NCBI GenBank assembly: GCA_004172865.1
Contig: SEBV01000015.1
Span: 1 to 64,000, forward strand
From: Gammaproteobacteria bacterium
Lineage (GTDB): Bacteria > Pseudomonadota > Gammaproteobacteria > Pseudomonadales > Cellvibrionaceae
DNA length: 64,000 bases
Direction: 5' to 3'
In this document: piece after piece, positions 34,474 to 43,711 of the stretch
Position numbering within the stretch: the first letter of the stretch is position 1
Layout of the letters: every line of letters begins with the position of its first letter
Made by a program: the position numbers and the translations under genes
The notes under the pieces: model-generated
Databases searched by the model: none
Seen by the model: only the letters and a program-made list of their open reading frames with translations
What the model was told of the DNA's origin: nothing

Positions 34474-34962
34474 ATGGCAACTATCGCTAAAAAAGTAACT
34501 CGCACTCCAGCTCCAAAGGCACAGGACGCAACCGCCCTTTTACGCGCTGACCATAAAGAAGTTAGCAATTTATTCGACGAATATGAAAAAACAAAATCAA
34601 ACGCAAAAAAGAAATCAATTGTGGCTGAAGTGTGCAAAGCGCTTACCGTGCATGCGCAAATTGAAGAAGAAATATTTTACCCTGCTGTTAAGCTAGCACT
34701 TAAGGATAAAGAACTTATTCCAGAAGCTACCGTTGAACATGCAACTTTAAAAAGTTTAATTTCGCAGATAGAAGGTATAGAACCTGATGGTGAAATCTAT
34801 GACGCTAAAGTGAAAGTGCTCTCTGAATACGTGAAGCACCACGTTAAAGAAGAACAGAACGAAATATTCCCAAAAGCTAAAGCCGCAACCAAACTCGACC
34901 TGATAGATTTGGGTGCGAAATTAACTCAACGTAAAGAAGAACTATTGGCTGAAATAGCTTAA
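34474..34962 (+). CDS. Hemerythrin HHE domain protein
   Basis: A 162-residue protein with a hemerythrin HHE cation-binding domain: LLRADHKEVSNLFDEYE, LTVHAQIEEEIFYPAV, ATVEHATLKSLI and YVKHHVKEEQNEIFP supply the His and Glu ligands of a di-iron site in a four-helix bundle. Such proteins sense or bind O2, NO or iron. A short Lys/Thr/Pro-rich N-terminal tail precedes the domain. ATG 34474 has AGGAAAA 6 nt upstream; the longer frame from 34414 does not. A gene for an acidic protein follows 74 nt downstream and may share the transcript ended by the terminator at 35508. Confidence 0.93.
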   Translation: MATIAKKVTRTPAPKAQDATALLRADHKEVSNLFDEYEKTKSNAKKKSIVAEVCKALTVHAQIEEEIFYPAVKLALKDKELIPEATVEHATLKSLISQIEGIEPDGEIYDAKVKVLSEYVKHHVKEEQNEIFPKAKAATKLDLIDLGAKLTQRKEELLAEIA

Positions 34963-35036
34963 TAATTACATTGATAGCCAGAAAAGTTATCAATGTTTCT
35001 TCTCAATTTACTCTTTTATACTTGCAGGAGAAAAAA

Positions 35037-35441
35037 ATGAGTAATCAAGATAACGTTCGCGACGATGCGCCTTTTGAATCAGATATTGATCGTCCCGCTG
35101 AATTGGACACATTAAATTTCGAAGATGATGAATCGCGTCCTGATTTTGCCGACTTAACGCCAGAAACAGAAAGTATCGGCGACGAATCAGTAGGTGATGA
35201 GGAGAATGACCCAGTTATGCCGGGGGATGATCCCACAGACGATGACTTATCGCCGGAAACATTAATTAATGAAGACGGCTCTCGCTCTCCCCATGAACCC
35301 GGTGGCGAACGACCTATAGATCAGGACCTAACTATTGTTGATGAAGAGGAAATTGGCGGCGGTTATGGTTTGGATGAAGCTGAACTTGGCAGAGCTAAAC
35401 CTTTAGATGGTAAGCCTTGGGATGGTAAACCTGCTGAATAA
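35037..35441 (+). CDS. Acidic hypothetical protein, paralogue of the protein at 19235
   Basis: A 134-residue, strongly acidic (Asp/Glu/Pro-rich), probably disordered protein. Its second half has the blocks DDLSPETLINE, SRSPHEPG, DQDLTIVDEEEI, GLDEAELG and PLDGKP, shared in order with the protein encoded at 19235-19678. ATG 35037 is chosen since AGGAG lies six nucleotides upstream; an upstream in-frame start at 34971 lacks one. It follows a hemerythrin gene and precedes a convergent glgX. Function unknown; low complexity suggests a hydrophilic stress protein. Confidence 0.8.
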   Translation: MSNQDNVRDDAPFESDIDRPAELDTLNFEDDESRPDFADLTPETESIGDESVGDEENDPVMPGDDPTDDDLSPETLINEDGSRSPHEPGGERPIDQDLTIVDEEEIGGGYGLDEAELGRAKPLDGKPWDGKPAE

Positions 35442-35507
35442 ATATTTGCTTACCGTATTTTACCTACGTGGCAAGCAAATACTTTTCGAAGCGATAAAAA
35501 TAAGGCC

Positions 35508-35547
35508 CCGTTAAATTAACAGGGCCTTATTTTTTTAACAGACTTTA
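35508..35547 (+). terminator. Bidirectional terminator between acidic-protein gene and glgX
   Basis: ATAAGGCCC (35510-35518) pairs with GGGCCTTAT (35532-35540), extended inside by GTTAA/TTAAC; A-rich before and T7 after. Confidence 0.88.
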
Positions 35548-37698
35548 TTCATTTTTCCGTTCAAGTTTAAATAACAACGTAGAGTGATCAGTAACAATAT
35601 ATTCATCACAGAACTGATGATTAGTTGCATCGGATTCAAAAAAATGTTCATCGTTCGTATCAACTAAACGCGTCCACGAACATGCTTCCGGTGATGAGGG
35701 CAATGTGAACGTTACCGGTTCAGAATGCGCGTTAACAACCAACAATAAAGTTGCATCGTCGCCCTTGCGTCGCACACCAGAAGGTTGCGCACGGCCGTCC
35801 ATTAACATCGCAAGAAACGCGTTATCCGCATTGTCCCAATTTTCCTGTGTCATTTCTTCGCCGCTAGTAGAAAGCCAGGTAACATCTTTTACGCCAAGCT
35901 CTTCATTAAAAGCTCCAACGAGAAAACGACCGCGTCGCAAAATTGGGTGTGAGTGTCGAATTTTCAATAATTGTTGGGTAAACAAAACCAGATCTCTATT
36001 TTCTTTTTCACGATCCCAATTTAGCCAACTAATATTGTTGTCCTGACAGTACACATTATTATTACCTTGATAGCTATGCGCGAATTCATCGCCTGCCACC
36101 AACATGGGCGTGCCCTGTGATAAGAATAATGTACTCAAAAAATTTCTGATTTGACGTTTGCGAAATTTATTGATGTGTTCATCAGTCGTTGGACCTTCGA
36201 CGCCATAATTGCTGGAAAGATTATTGTCGTTTCCATCACGATTCTCGTCGCCATTGGCTTCGTTGTGTTTTTCGTTGTAGCTCACCAAATCATTTAAGGT
36301 AAAACCATCGTGAGCTGTTATGAAATTCACTGTGGAAGCGGGACGTCTGCCACGCTGATTAAATAAATCCGCAGAAGCCGTGATACGATTTGCAAGTTCT
36401 GGCACTTGGCCTTTATCGCCACGCCAAAACGCGCGCGCAGTGTCACGAAAGCGGTCATTCCATTCAAGCCAACCCGGTGGAAATGCACCAACCTGATAAC
36501 CGCCAATACCACAGTCCCAAGGTTCAGCAATCAATTTCACCTGGCTGAGTAAGGGATCTTGTCGGCACGCCAAATTAAATCCATGACGCTCGTTAAAGCC
36601 GGTTTCCTCGCGCGCGAGAATAGTTCCAAGATCGAAACGGAAACCGTCGACACCCATTTCAGTAACCCAGTAGCGTAGCGAATCAGTCACTAAGCGCAAC
36701 ACGCAGGGGTGAGTTAAATCCAAAGTATTTCCGGTACCAGAATCATTCATGTAATACCGCTTATCACCGGGCATTAGACGATAGTAAGTAGCGTTGTCGA
36801 TACCACGCATTGATAAAGTCGGGCCTAACTCGCTTCCTTCTGCGGTGTGGTTGTAAACCACATCTAAAATTAATTCCAACCCAGCGGCGTGAATGTCACT
36901 CGCCATTTTTTTAAATTCGCTGTGATGACCACTCGCAAGATATTCCGGATGCGGCGTAAAAAACGCAATGCTGTTGTAACCCCAATAGTTACTCAGCCCT
37001 TTTTCTAACAAATGATTGTCGTGAACAAAGGCATGAACGGGCAAGAGTTCGATACTGGTCATGCCCAATTTTTTAATATAATCCAACAGTTCTTTGGTGG
37101 CTAAACCTGCGAAGGTGCCCTGCACTTTTTCGGGCACTTGTGGATGAAGCTTACTAATTCCGCGAATGTGAGTTTCGTAAATAACCGTATCATCCAAAGG
37201 AACGCGATATTCTTTTTTATCGCCCCAATCAAACGTTGAATCAACCACTTTTGATTTAGGTACATAGGGCGCACTGTCACGTTCATCAAAACTTAAATCT
37301 AAATCTGGTGAACCAATGGTGTAACCGAAAAGCGCGTCATTCCATTCGAGCGTACCCACCAATTGTTTCGCGTAGGGGTCGATCAATAACTTATTGTGAT
37401 TAAAGCGATGTCCTGCATGCGGATCATAAGGGCCATAAACGCGATAACCGTATACTTGGCCGGGAGCTGCTTTCGGTAAATATCCGTGCCAAATTTCGTC
37501 GGTATATTCTGGTAATACGATGCGCTCTAATTCCGTTTCACCGGTTTCATCAAAAAGACACAGCTCAACTTTCGAAGCATGCGCTGAAAATAATGCGAAG
37601 TTAACGCCCTCGCCGTCCCATGTTGCGCCCAATGGAAATGGACGGCCTTCAGTGATAGGTGTTACTTCAATTAAGTTTTCGGATTGAGGCTTTGTCAT
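35545..37698 (-). CDS. glgX: Glycogen debranching enzyme GlgX
   Basis: Hydrolyses alpha-1,6 branches of phosphorylase-limit glycogen. The 717-residue enzyme has an N-terminal CBM48 (PLGATWDGEGVNFALFSAHA), and a GH13 catalytic domain with the Asp nucleophile in DGFRFDLGT (about residue 353), the acid Glu in LIAEPWDCG, and Asp in TAHDGFTLNDLVSYNEKHN. ATG 37696-37698 is used because AGGAAA lies just upstream; a longer frame starts at 37725. No other glycogen gene (glgA, glgB, glgP) is adjacent. The context is stress-type genes (hemerythrin, DUF2934), consistent with reserve mobilisation under stress, an inference. Confidence 0.96.
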   Translation of the reverse strand: MTKPQSENLIEVTPITEGRPFPLGATWDGEGVNFALFSAHASKVELCLFDETGETELERIVLPEYTDEIWHGYLPKAAPGQVYGYRVYGPYDPHAGHRFNHNKLLIDPYAKQLVGTLEWNDALFGYTIGSPDLDLSFDERDSAPYVPKSKVVDSTFDWGDKKEYRVPLDDTVIYETHIRGISKLHPQVPEKVQGTFAGLATKELLDYIKKLGMTSIELLPVHAFVHDNHLLEKGLSNYWGYNSIAFFTPHPEYLASGHHSEFKKMASDIHAAGLELILDVVYNHTAEGSELGPTLSMRGIDNATYYRLMPGDKRYYMNDSGTGNTLDLTHPCVLRLVTDSLRYWVTEMGVDGFRFDLGTILAREETGFNERHGFNLACRQDPLLSQVKLIAEPWDCGIGGYQVGAFPPGWLEWNDRFRDTARAFWRGDKGQVPELANRITASADLFNQRGRRPASTVNFITAHDGFTLNDLVSYNEKHNEANGDENRDGNDNNLSSNYGVEGPTTDEHINKFRKRQIRNFLSTLFLSQGTPMLVAGDEFAHSYQGNNNVYCQDNNISWLNWDREKENRDLVLFTQQLLKIRHSHPILRRGRFLVGAFNEELGVKDVTWLSTSGEEMTQENWDNADNAFLAMLMDGRAQPSGVRRKGDDATLLLVVNAHSEPVTFTLPSSPEACSWTRLVDTNDEHFFESDATNHQFCDEYIVTDHSTLLFKLERKNE

Positions 37699-37795
37699 AA
37701 TTTTTTCCTGCGTAATTGACAACATATATATGTTGAGAAATTAAAAAATTGAAAAGCGATAGCCTCTCTTAAGTCAATAAAACTGTTTCTAAAAA

Positions 37796-38005
37796 TCAGG
37801 TTTGATCTGGTTGCGGCGGTTCTTCTGGTTCTTGTAATTCATAAGCATCCAGTGGATTTTCTTTATTATCCGAATCTTCTTTATGGGTTTGCCCAGCGGC
37901 CAAAATACTTGCCGACTCCCAATGCTTATGAGATTGTCCATCAGGTCTGCCATCGGACTCCCACATTTCATAGGCTAATTTGCGAATAACTTCATCATTA
38001 CTCAT
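37796..38005 (-). CDS. DUF2934 domain small protein
   Basis: A 69-residue protein that matches DUF2934: VIRKLAYEMWESDGRPDGQSHKHW followed by an A-rich helix, then a disordered acidic Pro-rich tail. DUF2934 genes are frequent next to stress and trehalose/glycogen genes; biochemical role unknown. ATG 38003-38005 has GAGGTG at 5 nt upstream (used); an earlier in-frame start at 38017 lacks it. It lies directly upstream of glgX, about 97 nt away on the same strand, so the two may be co-transcribed. Confidence 0.85.
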   Translation of the reverse strand: MSNDEVIRKLAYEMWESDGRPDGQSHKHWESASILAAGQTHKEDSDNKENPLDAYELQEPEEPPQPDQT

Positions 38006-38269
38006 ACAACACCTCATATTGATATTGATATTGATTGGTTATTTAGATAGTTGAAAAATGTTTATAGCAATCATTACCTCACGCATCCGTGTGTTAAACC
38101 GCTTAAGCAATTTAATAAGGGATTATTGACAAAAGTCAGGTGACAATTGATACCTACAGAGAGTTTGATAGCGAACAGATGCTCTACCGATTTGACTTAC
38201 AATTACGAAGCAAAAATCAGCTCAGTATTTGTGAGCCCATGAAGCCAAAACTTACCTCGGAAATTTATT

Positions 38270-39166
38270 GTGCAAAGTGTTGATTGCTTAATTGTTGGTG
38301 CGGGCCCGGCTGGTTTGACAGCGGCAATTTATTTAGCACGTTTTCGTCGTAACGTAATAGTTGCAGATGGAGGCCAGAGCCGCACCGCATTAATTCCGGT
38401 GAGCCACAATTACCCTGGCTTTCCAGACGGAATTAGCGGCAAAGATTTATTGTCACGGTTGCGTGAGCAAGCAATTAAATACGGCGTAAAAATAATATCT
38501 GGCTCTGTTACTCATCTCGAAATGCAGCACGATTTATTTATTGGCACACTCAATAAAGAACTTATTTTTTCAAAAAAAGTATTATTAGCAACTGGCGTTC
38601 AAGACGATCATCCCGATATAAAAAATTGGAGTGATGCCGTTTCCAAAGGCACGGTGCGCTTGTGCCCTATTTGCGATGGTTACGATGTCACTGATCAACG
38701 TATAGGTCTTATTTCCAAATCCAGCTCAAGCTTAGGGCATTCGCGCTTTCTGCGAACATTCTCCAAAAATATCACTTTGTTTTGCTCTCCATCAGCAACT
38801 GAATTGACAGACGAAGCTAGACATCAGCTTGGCGTAGTTGATGTAATAGTTTCGGATGAGGTTATAGAGAATATTTTGGTAACTGAAAAACCCACGATAA
38901 AATCTAAAAGCGGAAAAGAATATATTTTTGATACTTTGTACGTAATGCTTGGTGAAACAAAAGGGAATTCTTTAACGACCCAACTCGGCGCACTTTTTAA
39001 GCCTACTGGTCAATTAATGCTTAATGAACATCAGCAAACTTCTGTTGACGGTTTATATGCTGCTGGGGATCTTGTGAATTCATTGCATCAAGTGAGCGTT
39101 GCTACTGGCAACGCCGCAATTGCTGCTACAGATATTCATAATAAACTTTCACATAATTATCGATAA
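38270..39166 (+). CDS. Thioredoxin-reductase-like FAD/NAD(P) oxidoreductase
   Basis: A 298-residue pyridine-nucleotide-disulfide reductase of the TrxB superfamily. It shows the N-terminal FAD-binding [12 protein letters not shown], the ATGV(Q)D second FAD segment, redox-active CPICDGY (CxxC) and the C-terminal [19 protein letters not shown] (FAD-binding Asp). The usual NADPH-binding GxGxxA/G motif in the middle is degenerate (GLISKSSSS), so nucleotide specificity is unclear. The start codon is GTG 38270; the ribosome site CGGA is weak. Single-gene unit between DUF2934/glgX and mscL. Not the housekeeping trxB (shorter, divergent); likely an auxiliary disulfide reductase. Confidence 0.85.
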   Translation: MQSVDCLIVGAGPAGLTAAIYLARFRRNVIVADGGQSRTALIPVSHNYPGFPDGISGKDLLSRLREQAIKYGVKIISGSVTHLEMQHDLFIGTLNKELIFSKKVLLATGVQDDHPDIKNWSDAVSKGTVRLCPICDGYDVTDQRIGLISKSSSSLGHSRFLRTFSKNITLFCSPSATELTDEARHQLGVVDVIVSDEVIENILVTEKPTIKSKSGKEYIFDTLYVMLGETKGNSLTTQLGALFKPTGQLMLNEHQQTSVDGLYAAGDLVNSLHQVSVATGNAAIAATDIHNKLSHNYR

Positions 39167-39204
39167 TGAAAAATTCAAATTTCATTATCGATAACTAAAT
39201 TCAT

Positions 39205-39600
39205 CTACCTCTTAATATCTTTCAACAAATCTCGAATTTCTGTCAACAAAGCCTCTTGTTTGGTAAGCGCGGCCTCATGAGCCTCTTTAGGTCGCAACTT
39301 GTTTAATATTTTAACTAAACTGAAAATAGCGAGTGAGATAATAATAAAATCTAAAATCGTCTGGATAAACTTTCCATAAGCAATAACCACAGCCGGATTA
39401 TTGCCTACTGCTGCCTTTAGGGTGATAACAAGATCACTAAAATTCACACCATTAATTAACAATCCAATCGGTGGCATTACAATATCGGCAACAACGGATG
39501 AAACAATTTTTCCAAATGCGGTACCAATGATAATACCGACAGCCAGATCCACTACGTTTCCTTTCACTGCAAACTCTTTAAATTCTTTTACGAAGCTCAT
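39205..39600 (-). CDS. mscL: Large-conductance mechanosensitive channel MscL
   Basis: Homopentameric channel that opens under membrane tension during hypo-osmotic shock. The 131-residue length is typical. N-terminal amphipathic helix [10 protein letters not shown], then TM1 [27 protein letters not shown] with the conserved Gly gating pattern, the loop [12 protein letters not shown]2 about residues 74-97, and a C-terminal cytoplasmic helix. GGAGGA lies before the ATG. Convergent with the TrxB-like gene. Fully intact. Confidence 0.97.
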   Translation of the reverse strand: MSFVKEFKEFAVKGNVVDLAVGIIIGTAFGKIVSSVVADIVMPPIGLLINGVNFSDLVITLKAAVGNNPAVVIAYGKFIQTILDFIIISLAIFSLVKILNKLRPKEAHEAALTKQEALLTEIRDLLKDIKR

Positions 39601-40076
39601 AACTCAAATCCTCCAAAATTACATCGATAAAGGCGTGCCAACTTCTCGCCTATTCAGTAAATATTAAACGCGGTGATGTTAAAGCCGATTTATCGCCGGT
39701 TACGTTGCTTAAGGCACATAAGGACTGATATCGAAAAAAATAGTGGCCTGATACCTGATGCCTCTCTCAGTTGGCTTTATTAGAGCGCTAAACCTTAAGG
39801 ATAAATGGAAATACGAATGTCTGAAATTAAACACTCTCAAAGCTTGGTGAGTATTCCGTAACTACTTAAAGTGCCATTTTTGACTACGACATTCAAAGTT
39901 GGTGCAGGCCTGCCAATTAGAAGCAGATTTACAATAATCAGAAATATTTGGCTAGACGCATTTCATTGGAATTTGATATAACTCATATTCGCGTAATTGT
40001 TGCGGATCAACATGCCGCATCAGCATCTAACTTATTCCTACCGTGATTATTTAACTCTTAACCTAGAGATACACCT
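39601..40076. other. Intergenic region before the M13 peptidase gene
   Basis: About 476 bp between divergent genes mscL and the M13 peptidase. I find no supported open frame, RNA gene or strong hairpin. The ribosome site for the next gene is GAGATACACCT. Confidence 0.5.
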
Positions 40077-42128
40077 ATGAAAAAAAGTTTTCTCGGCTTG
40101 GGGGCACTTCTCCTCGTTACTGCATGCACACAGTCGCCAAAAGCACCTGAATCAGCGGTTGATAAAGCACCTCTTTTAACATCGGGTATAGATCGCCAAT
40201 ATTTTGATCCTGAAGTGCGCATTCAGGATGACGCGAATTTGGCAATAAACGGTGGCTGGCTTAAAACAGCGGTAATACCTGCGGATAAATCCAGCTGGGG
40301 CGCATTCCTGGAATTGCGCGAGCAAACACTGCCTCAACTTCAAGGCATTATTGAAAGAGCATCCTTAAATTCCGCCACAAATGCTGAATCTAAAAAAATT
40401 GCTGATCTGTTTTACAGCTATATAGATGAGCCGACATTGGAAGCTGCTGGAATCAAACCCTTACAGCAAGACCTTGATAAAATTGCGGCGTTAAAAAATA
40501 AGAGCGAAATAGCAAAATTAATTGCTGAGCTTAATCGTATTGGCGTGACTACGCCTTATGAATTTTACGTGCATCAAGATGCAAAAGATTCAACACGTTA
40601 TGTAGTTGATTTATCTCAAAGCGGTTTAGGTTTGCCTGACCGTGATTACTACTTAAAAGATGATGATAAAAAATTAAAAGATGTGCGCACCAAATACCTT
40701 GCGCATATCGAAAAAATACTCACTTTAAGTGGCGATAAAAACTTCAAACAAAATGCCAAAAATATTCTTGCACTTGAAACCGCTTTAGCAAAAGCCCAGT
40801 GGACTAAGGTGGAAAATCGCGATCCAGTTAAAACATACAATCGCGTTGAGTTAAACAAACTTGAAACCCTGGCGCCGGGTTACGATTGGAATGCATACCT
40901 CACTTCAAGCAACATAAAAGGCAAAGTTGATTATGTTGTTGTCAGCCAACCCTCTTTTATTACTGAATTCAATCGTATTTTAAAAGCGACTGATATAGCG
41001 GTGTGGCGAGCTTATTTTCGCTGGCATTTGTTAAGCCATTACTCAGCCTACCTTTCCAAACCTTACGCGGACGAAAATTTCTCGTTTTACGGTACCGTCT
41101 TACGCGGCGTACCCGAGCAAGAGCCACGCTGGAAACGCGGCGTAAAACTCACCGAATCTAGTGTTGGGGAGTTACTGGGTAAATTATATGTTGCAGAATA
41201 TTTTCCCCCTGACCATAAAGCTCGTATGGAAAAATTAGTTGGAAATCTTTTAGCTGCATATAAAGAAAGTATAAATACATTGGATTGGATGAGCCCGGCA
41301 ACCAAACAGGAAGCCCAAGCAAAACTCGCCACTTTTAATCCTAAAATTGGTTATCCCAATAAATGGATTGATTATTCAAGTCTGCTCATCAAAAGCGATG
41401 ATTTAATTGGCAATTTAAACAGAGCTACTATATTTGAATACAATCGTAACCTCGATAAATTAGGCAAGCCGATTGATCGCGACGAATGGGGTATGACACC
41501 GCAGACTGTTAACGCCTATTACAACCCAGAGTTGAATGAAATTGTGTTCCCTGCAGCGATCATGCAACCGCCCTTCTTTAATATCAAAGCCGACGATGCT
41601 GTGAATTACGGCGCGATAGGTGCTGTTATCGGACATGAAATTAGCCATGGCTTTGATGATCAAGGAGCTCAATACGATGGCCTGGGTAATTTGCGCGATT
41701 GGTGGACGAAGGAAGATCATGAAAAGTTTGAAGCAAAAACTTCTACACTCATTAAACAATACAACGCATTCAGCCCTGTGCCCGGCTACAACGTTAACGG
41801 CGAACTTACCTTGGGCGAAAATATCGCTGACAATTCCGGTTTAGCGATTGCTTACAAAGCCTATCTATTATCACTCAATGGTAAACCCGCACCAATTATT
41901 GATGGCTTAACCGGAGAACAACGATTCTATATAGGCTTCACACAAGTATGGCGCGGCAAAATGCGCGATGAAGAAGCCATCTCACGTATCAAAACCGACC
42001 CACATTCACCAACACAATTCAGAGTTTTGGGTACCTTGAAAAACCAGCCTGGTTTTTACAAAGCTTTTGATTTGAAACCAGAGGACAAAATGTATTTAGC
42101 ACCGCAGGAACGAGTAATTATTTGGTGA
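40077..42128 (+). CDS. M13-family (neprilysin-like) zinc metallopeptidase lipoprotein
   Basis: Periplasmic lipoprotein oligopeptidase. The signal peptide ends in a lipobox LLVTAC (Cys about 17). The 683-residue sequence holds the zinc-binding HEISH at about residue 522 in GHEISHGFDDQGAQYD, the third ligand and partner in GENIADNSG (about 581), and the substrate-loop NAYYNP with the C-terminal RVLGTLKNQ.GF.. block (RVLGTLKNQPGF). These define M13 (PepO/NEP). Bacterial members cut small peptides; physiological targets are unknown here. A hairpin terminator follows. Single-gene unit. Confidence 0.94.
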   Translation: MKKSFLGLGALLLVTACTQSPKAPESAVDKAPLLTSGIDRQYFDPEVRIQDDANLAINGGWLKTAVIPADKSSWGAFLELREQTLPQLQGIIERASLNSATNAESKKIADLFYSYIDEPTLEAAGIKPLQQDLDKIAALKNKSEIAKLIAELNRIGVTTPYEFYVHQDAKDSTRYVVDLSQSGLGLPDRDYYLKDDDKKLKDVRTKYLAHIEKILTLSGDKNFKQNAKNILALETALAKAQWTKVENRDPVKTYNRVELNKLETLAPGYDWNAYLTSSNIKGKVDYVVVSQPSFITEFNRILKATDIAVWRAYFRWHLLSHYSAYLSKPYADENFSFYGTVLRGVPEQEPRWKRGVKLTESSVGELLGKLYVAEYFPPDHKARMEKLVGNLLAAYKESINTLDWMSPATKQEAQAKLATFNPKIGYPNKWIDYSSLLIKSDDLIGNLNRATIFEYNRNLDKLGKPIDRDEWGMTPQTVNAYYNPELNEIVFPAAIMQPPFFNIKADDAVNYGAIGAVIGHEISHGFDDQGAQYDGLGNLRDWWTKEDHEKFEAKTSTLIKQYNAFSPVPGYNVNGELTLGENIADNSGLAIAYKAYLLSLNGKPAPIIDGLTGEQRFYIGFTQVWRGKMRDEEAISRIKTDPHSPTQFRVLGTLKNQPGFYKAFDLKPEDKMYLAPQERVIIW

Positions 42129-42160
42129 TGAAGTTAATTTTTATAATGTGAATTATATTA

Positions 42161-42188
42161 AAAAGCCCATGGACTCATGGGCTTTTTT
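42161..42188 (+). terminator. Rho-independent terminator after the M13 peptidase gene
   Basis: Stem AGCCCATG (42164-42171) and CATGGGCT (42176-42183), loop GACT, A-run before and T-run after. Almost the same hairpin recurs at 47525-47550. Confidence 0.9.
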
Positions 42189-42530
42189 AATTAGATTTTC
42201 GATAAATAAAATGGAATACGTGGTTACAATTTTTTTTGGTCTAAATATCTAACTGTGAGTTTTAATTAATTAGGCTTTAAACTTATCCAAGATCTCCCAC
42301 CAACTTTTTCGATAAACTCCATAAATACTGAAACGCGCGTAGCCAATGTTTTTATAAACACGCTGATAACGGTTTAACTGAGTAAAATTTGTGAATCAAG
42401 CGTAGTAACAAGATACCGCTGGTGATTTTTCTCAAGATCAAGCCATCCCAAATCAACGTGCGCATGCGTACAGACCTGCAAAACCGACTTGAATATTCTT
42501 GCCTCTCAAATAATCTATGAGGATATTCGT
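42189..42530. other. Intergenic region before the Pmp3/YqaE gene
   Basis: About 342 bp with no supported gene; minus-strand frames here have no ribosome site. The last bases contain GAGGATATTCGT, the ribosome site of the next gene. Confidence 0.4.
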
Positions 42531-42704
42531 ATGGCACTCACAGCAACCGACCCTATCAAAATAATCTTTGCGATTATATTTCCACCATTAGGTGTATTTT
42601 TAGAAGTTGGACTAACCAAGCACTTTTGGATAAATATTTTATTGACGTTATGTGGGTTTATTCCAGGAATAATTCATGCTTTGTATGTAATTTTTAAGCA
42701 TTAA
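42531..42704 (+). CDS. Pmp3/YqaE (UPF0057) small membrane protein
   Basis: A 57-residue hydrophobic peptide with two membrane helices: DPIKIIFAIIFPPLGVFLEVG and FWINILLTLCGFIPGIIHALYVIF. The FPPLGV(F/A) and (L/C)GxIPGxIHAxY(V/I) motifs define Pmp3/YqaE proteins, which in yeast and plants affect membrane potential and salt tolerance. ATG 42531 has GAGGAT upstream; the frame extends to 42489 without a ribosome site. Stress-induced expression is likely from family knowledge only. Confidence 0.92.
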   Translation: MALTATDPIKIIFAIIFPPLGVFLEVGLTKHFWINILLTLCGFIPGIIHALYVIFKH

Positions 42705-43147
42705 GATTACACGCGACCTTAACGACGTAGTGCTAGCCCAGCCTTTTGGATTACAACTAGGCAATCGATCAATGCTATAAGCAAAAACGCATTGAAGATT
42801 GTATGAAAGTAAGAATGATGATTACCAAAGATAAGGTCATTGTGGAGTGGCTAATCTTGTAGATACCAATATGGTCACAATCATTTACACATTAAAAAAT
42901 TGCTACGGTTAAATCTGTGGCGCAGAAAATATTATTTTAGCGAAAAGTGGAAATACTATAATTCCTGCCATTCAACTTGCGGTCGAAAAGCTACACATTG
43001 TGTTTACAGCCCATTGGTAGCCTTTTAGTGATATTATTTAAATGTAATCACCAATTTATAAAAAAATTATGTCCAAGCTATTTAAGTGATTTTCCTTTTT
43101 ATTGTTTGAACACTGCCATCATTTTTGTGAACTAAAATTTAGAACTA
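42705..43147. other. Intergenic region, nothing recognised
   Basis: About 443 bp between convergent genes without a supported open frame, RNA gene or clear terminator. Very AT-rich in its right half. Confidence 0.4.
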
Positions 43148-43648
43148 CTAAACCAGTATCACATCGTTAGGAAGCTCATCAGGATTAAGCTCACCCGCTG
43201 GAAAATATTGGATTAATTCTTTGGCAACTGCTTTAACACCGTCAATTGCACCCGCCTCAAAATTACCTGCTACAAAAGCATCTTCCATTCCCTTAACTAT
43301 TGTCTCCCAGCAATGATTATTTGCGGTCTTATCGTATATACCGCGGTCAGCTACTACTTCTACTGCGCGATCAGCGAATAGAACATAAATCAGAACGCCG
43401 CTGTTTAATTCCGTATCCCAAACCCTTAGCTGAGAAAATATTTCTAACGCGCGTTCGCGAGGCGTGACGTTTTTTATCAACTGACTGGGTTCGAGCGATG
43501 CCTCGATTGCAAAGCGAATTTCACCGCGATGTTGACGCTCCGCCACTGCTATCGCAGAAGTGATCTTTGCGAAACTCTCATTCGAAAAATATCGCTTCAC
43601 TGCAGCTTCTGTGGTGAATAAATGCTTTGCAAATCGTTTGAAATTCAT
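43148..43648 (-). CDS. TPM domain protein (short, without signal peptide)
   Basis: A 166-residue TPM-domain (DUF477) protein: SAIAVAERQHRGEIRFAIE, LRVWDTELNSGVLIYVLFADRAVEVVADRGI and the C-terminal GMEDAFVAGNFEAGAIDGV helix. TPM domains are named for thylakoid/psb27-like and membrane proteins; bacterial copies accompany lemA. ATG 43646-43648 follows GAGGTC at 5 nt (used); the longer frame from 43711 lacks this. It is the third gene of the lemA-TPM-TPM operon. Unlike its upstream neighbour it has no signal peptide or Gly-rich tail. Confidence 0.88.
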   Translation of the reverse strand: MNFKRFAKHLFTTEAAVKRYFSNESFAKITSAIAVAERQHRGEIRFAIEASLEPSQLIKNVTPRERALEIFSQLRVWDTELNSGVLIYVLFADRAVEVVADRGIYDKTANNHCWETIVKGMEDAFVAGNFEAGAIDGVKAVAKELIQYFPAGELNPDELPNDVILV

Positions 43649-43711
43649 ATTGACCTCACTTGAGTTCAGAGTGTTTAGAATGGGCGATTGAAAATAAAAT
43701 CCGAAACCCAA

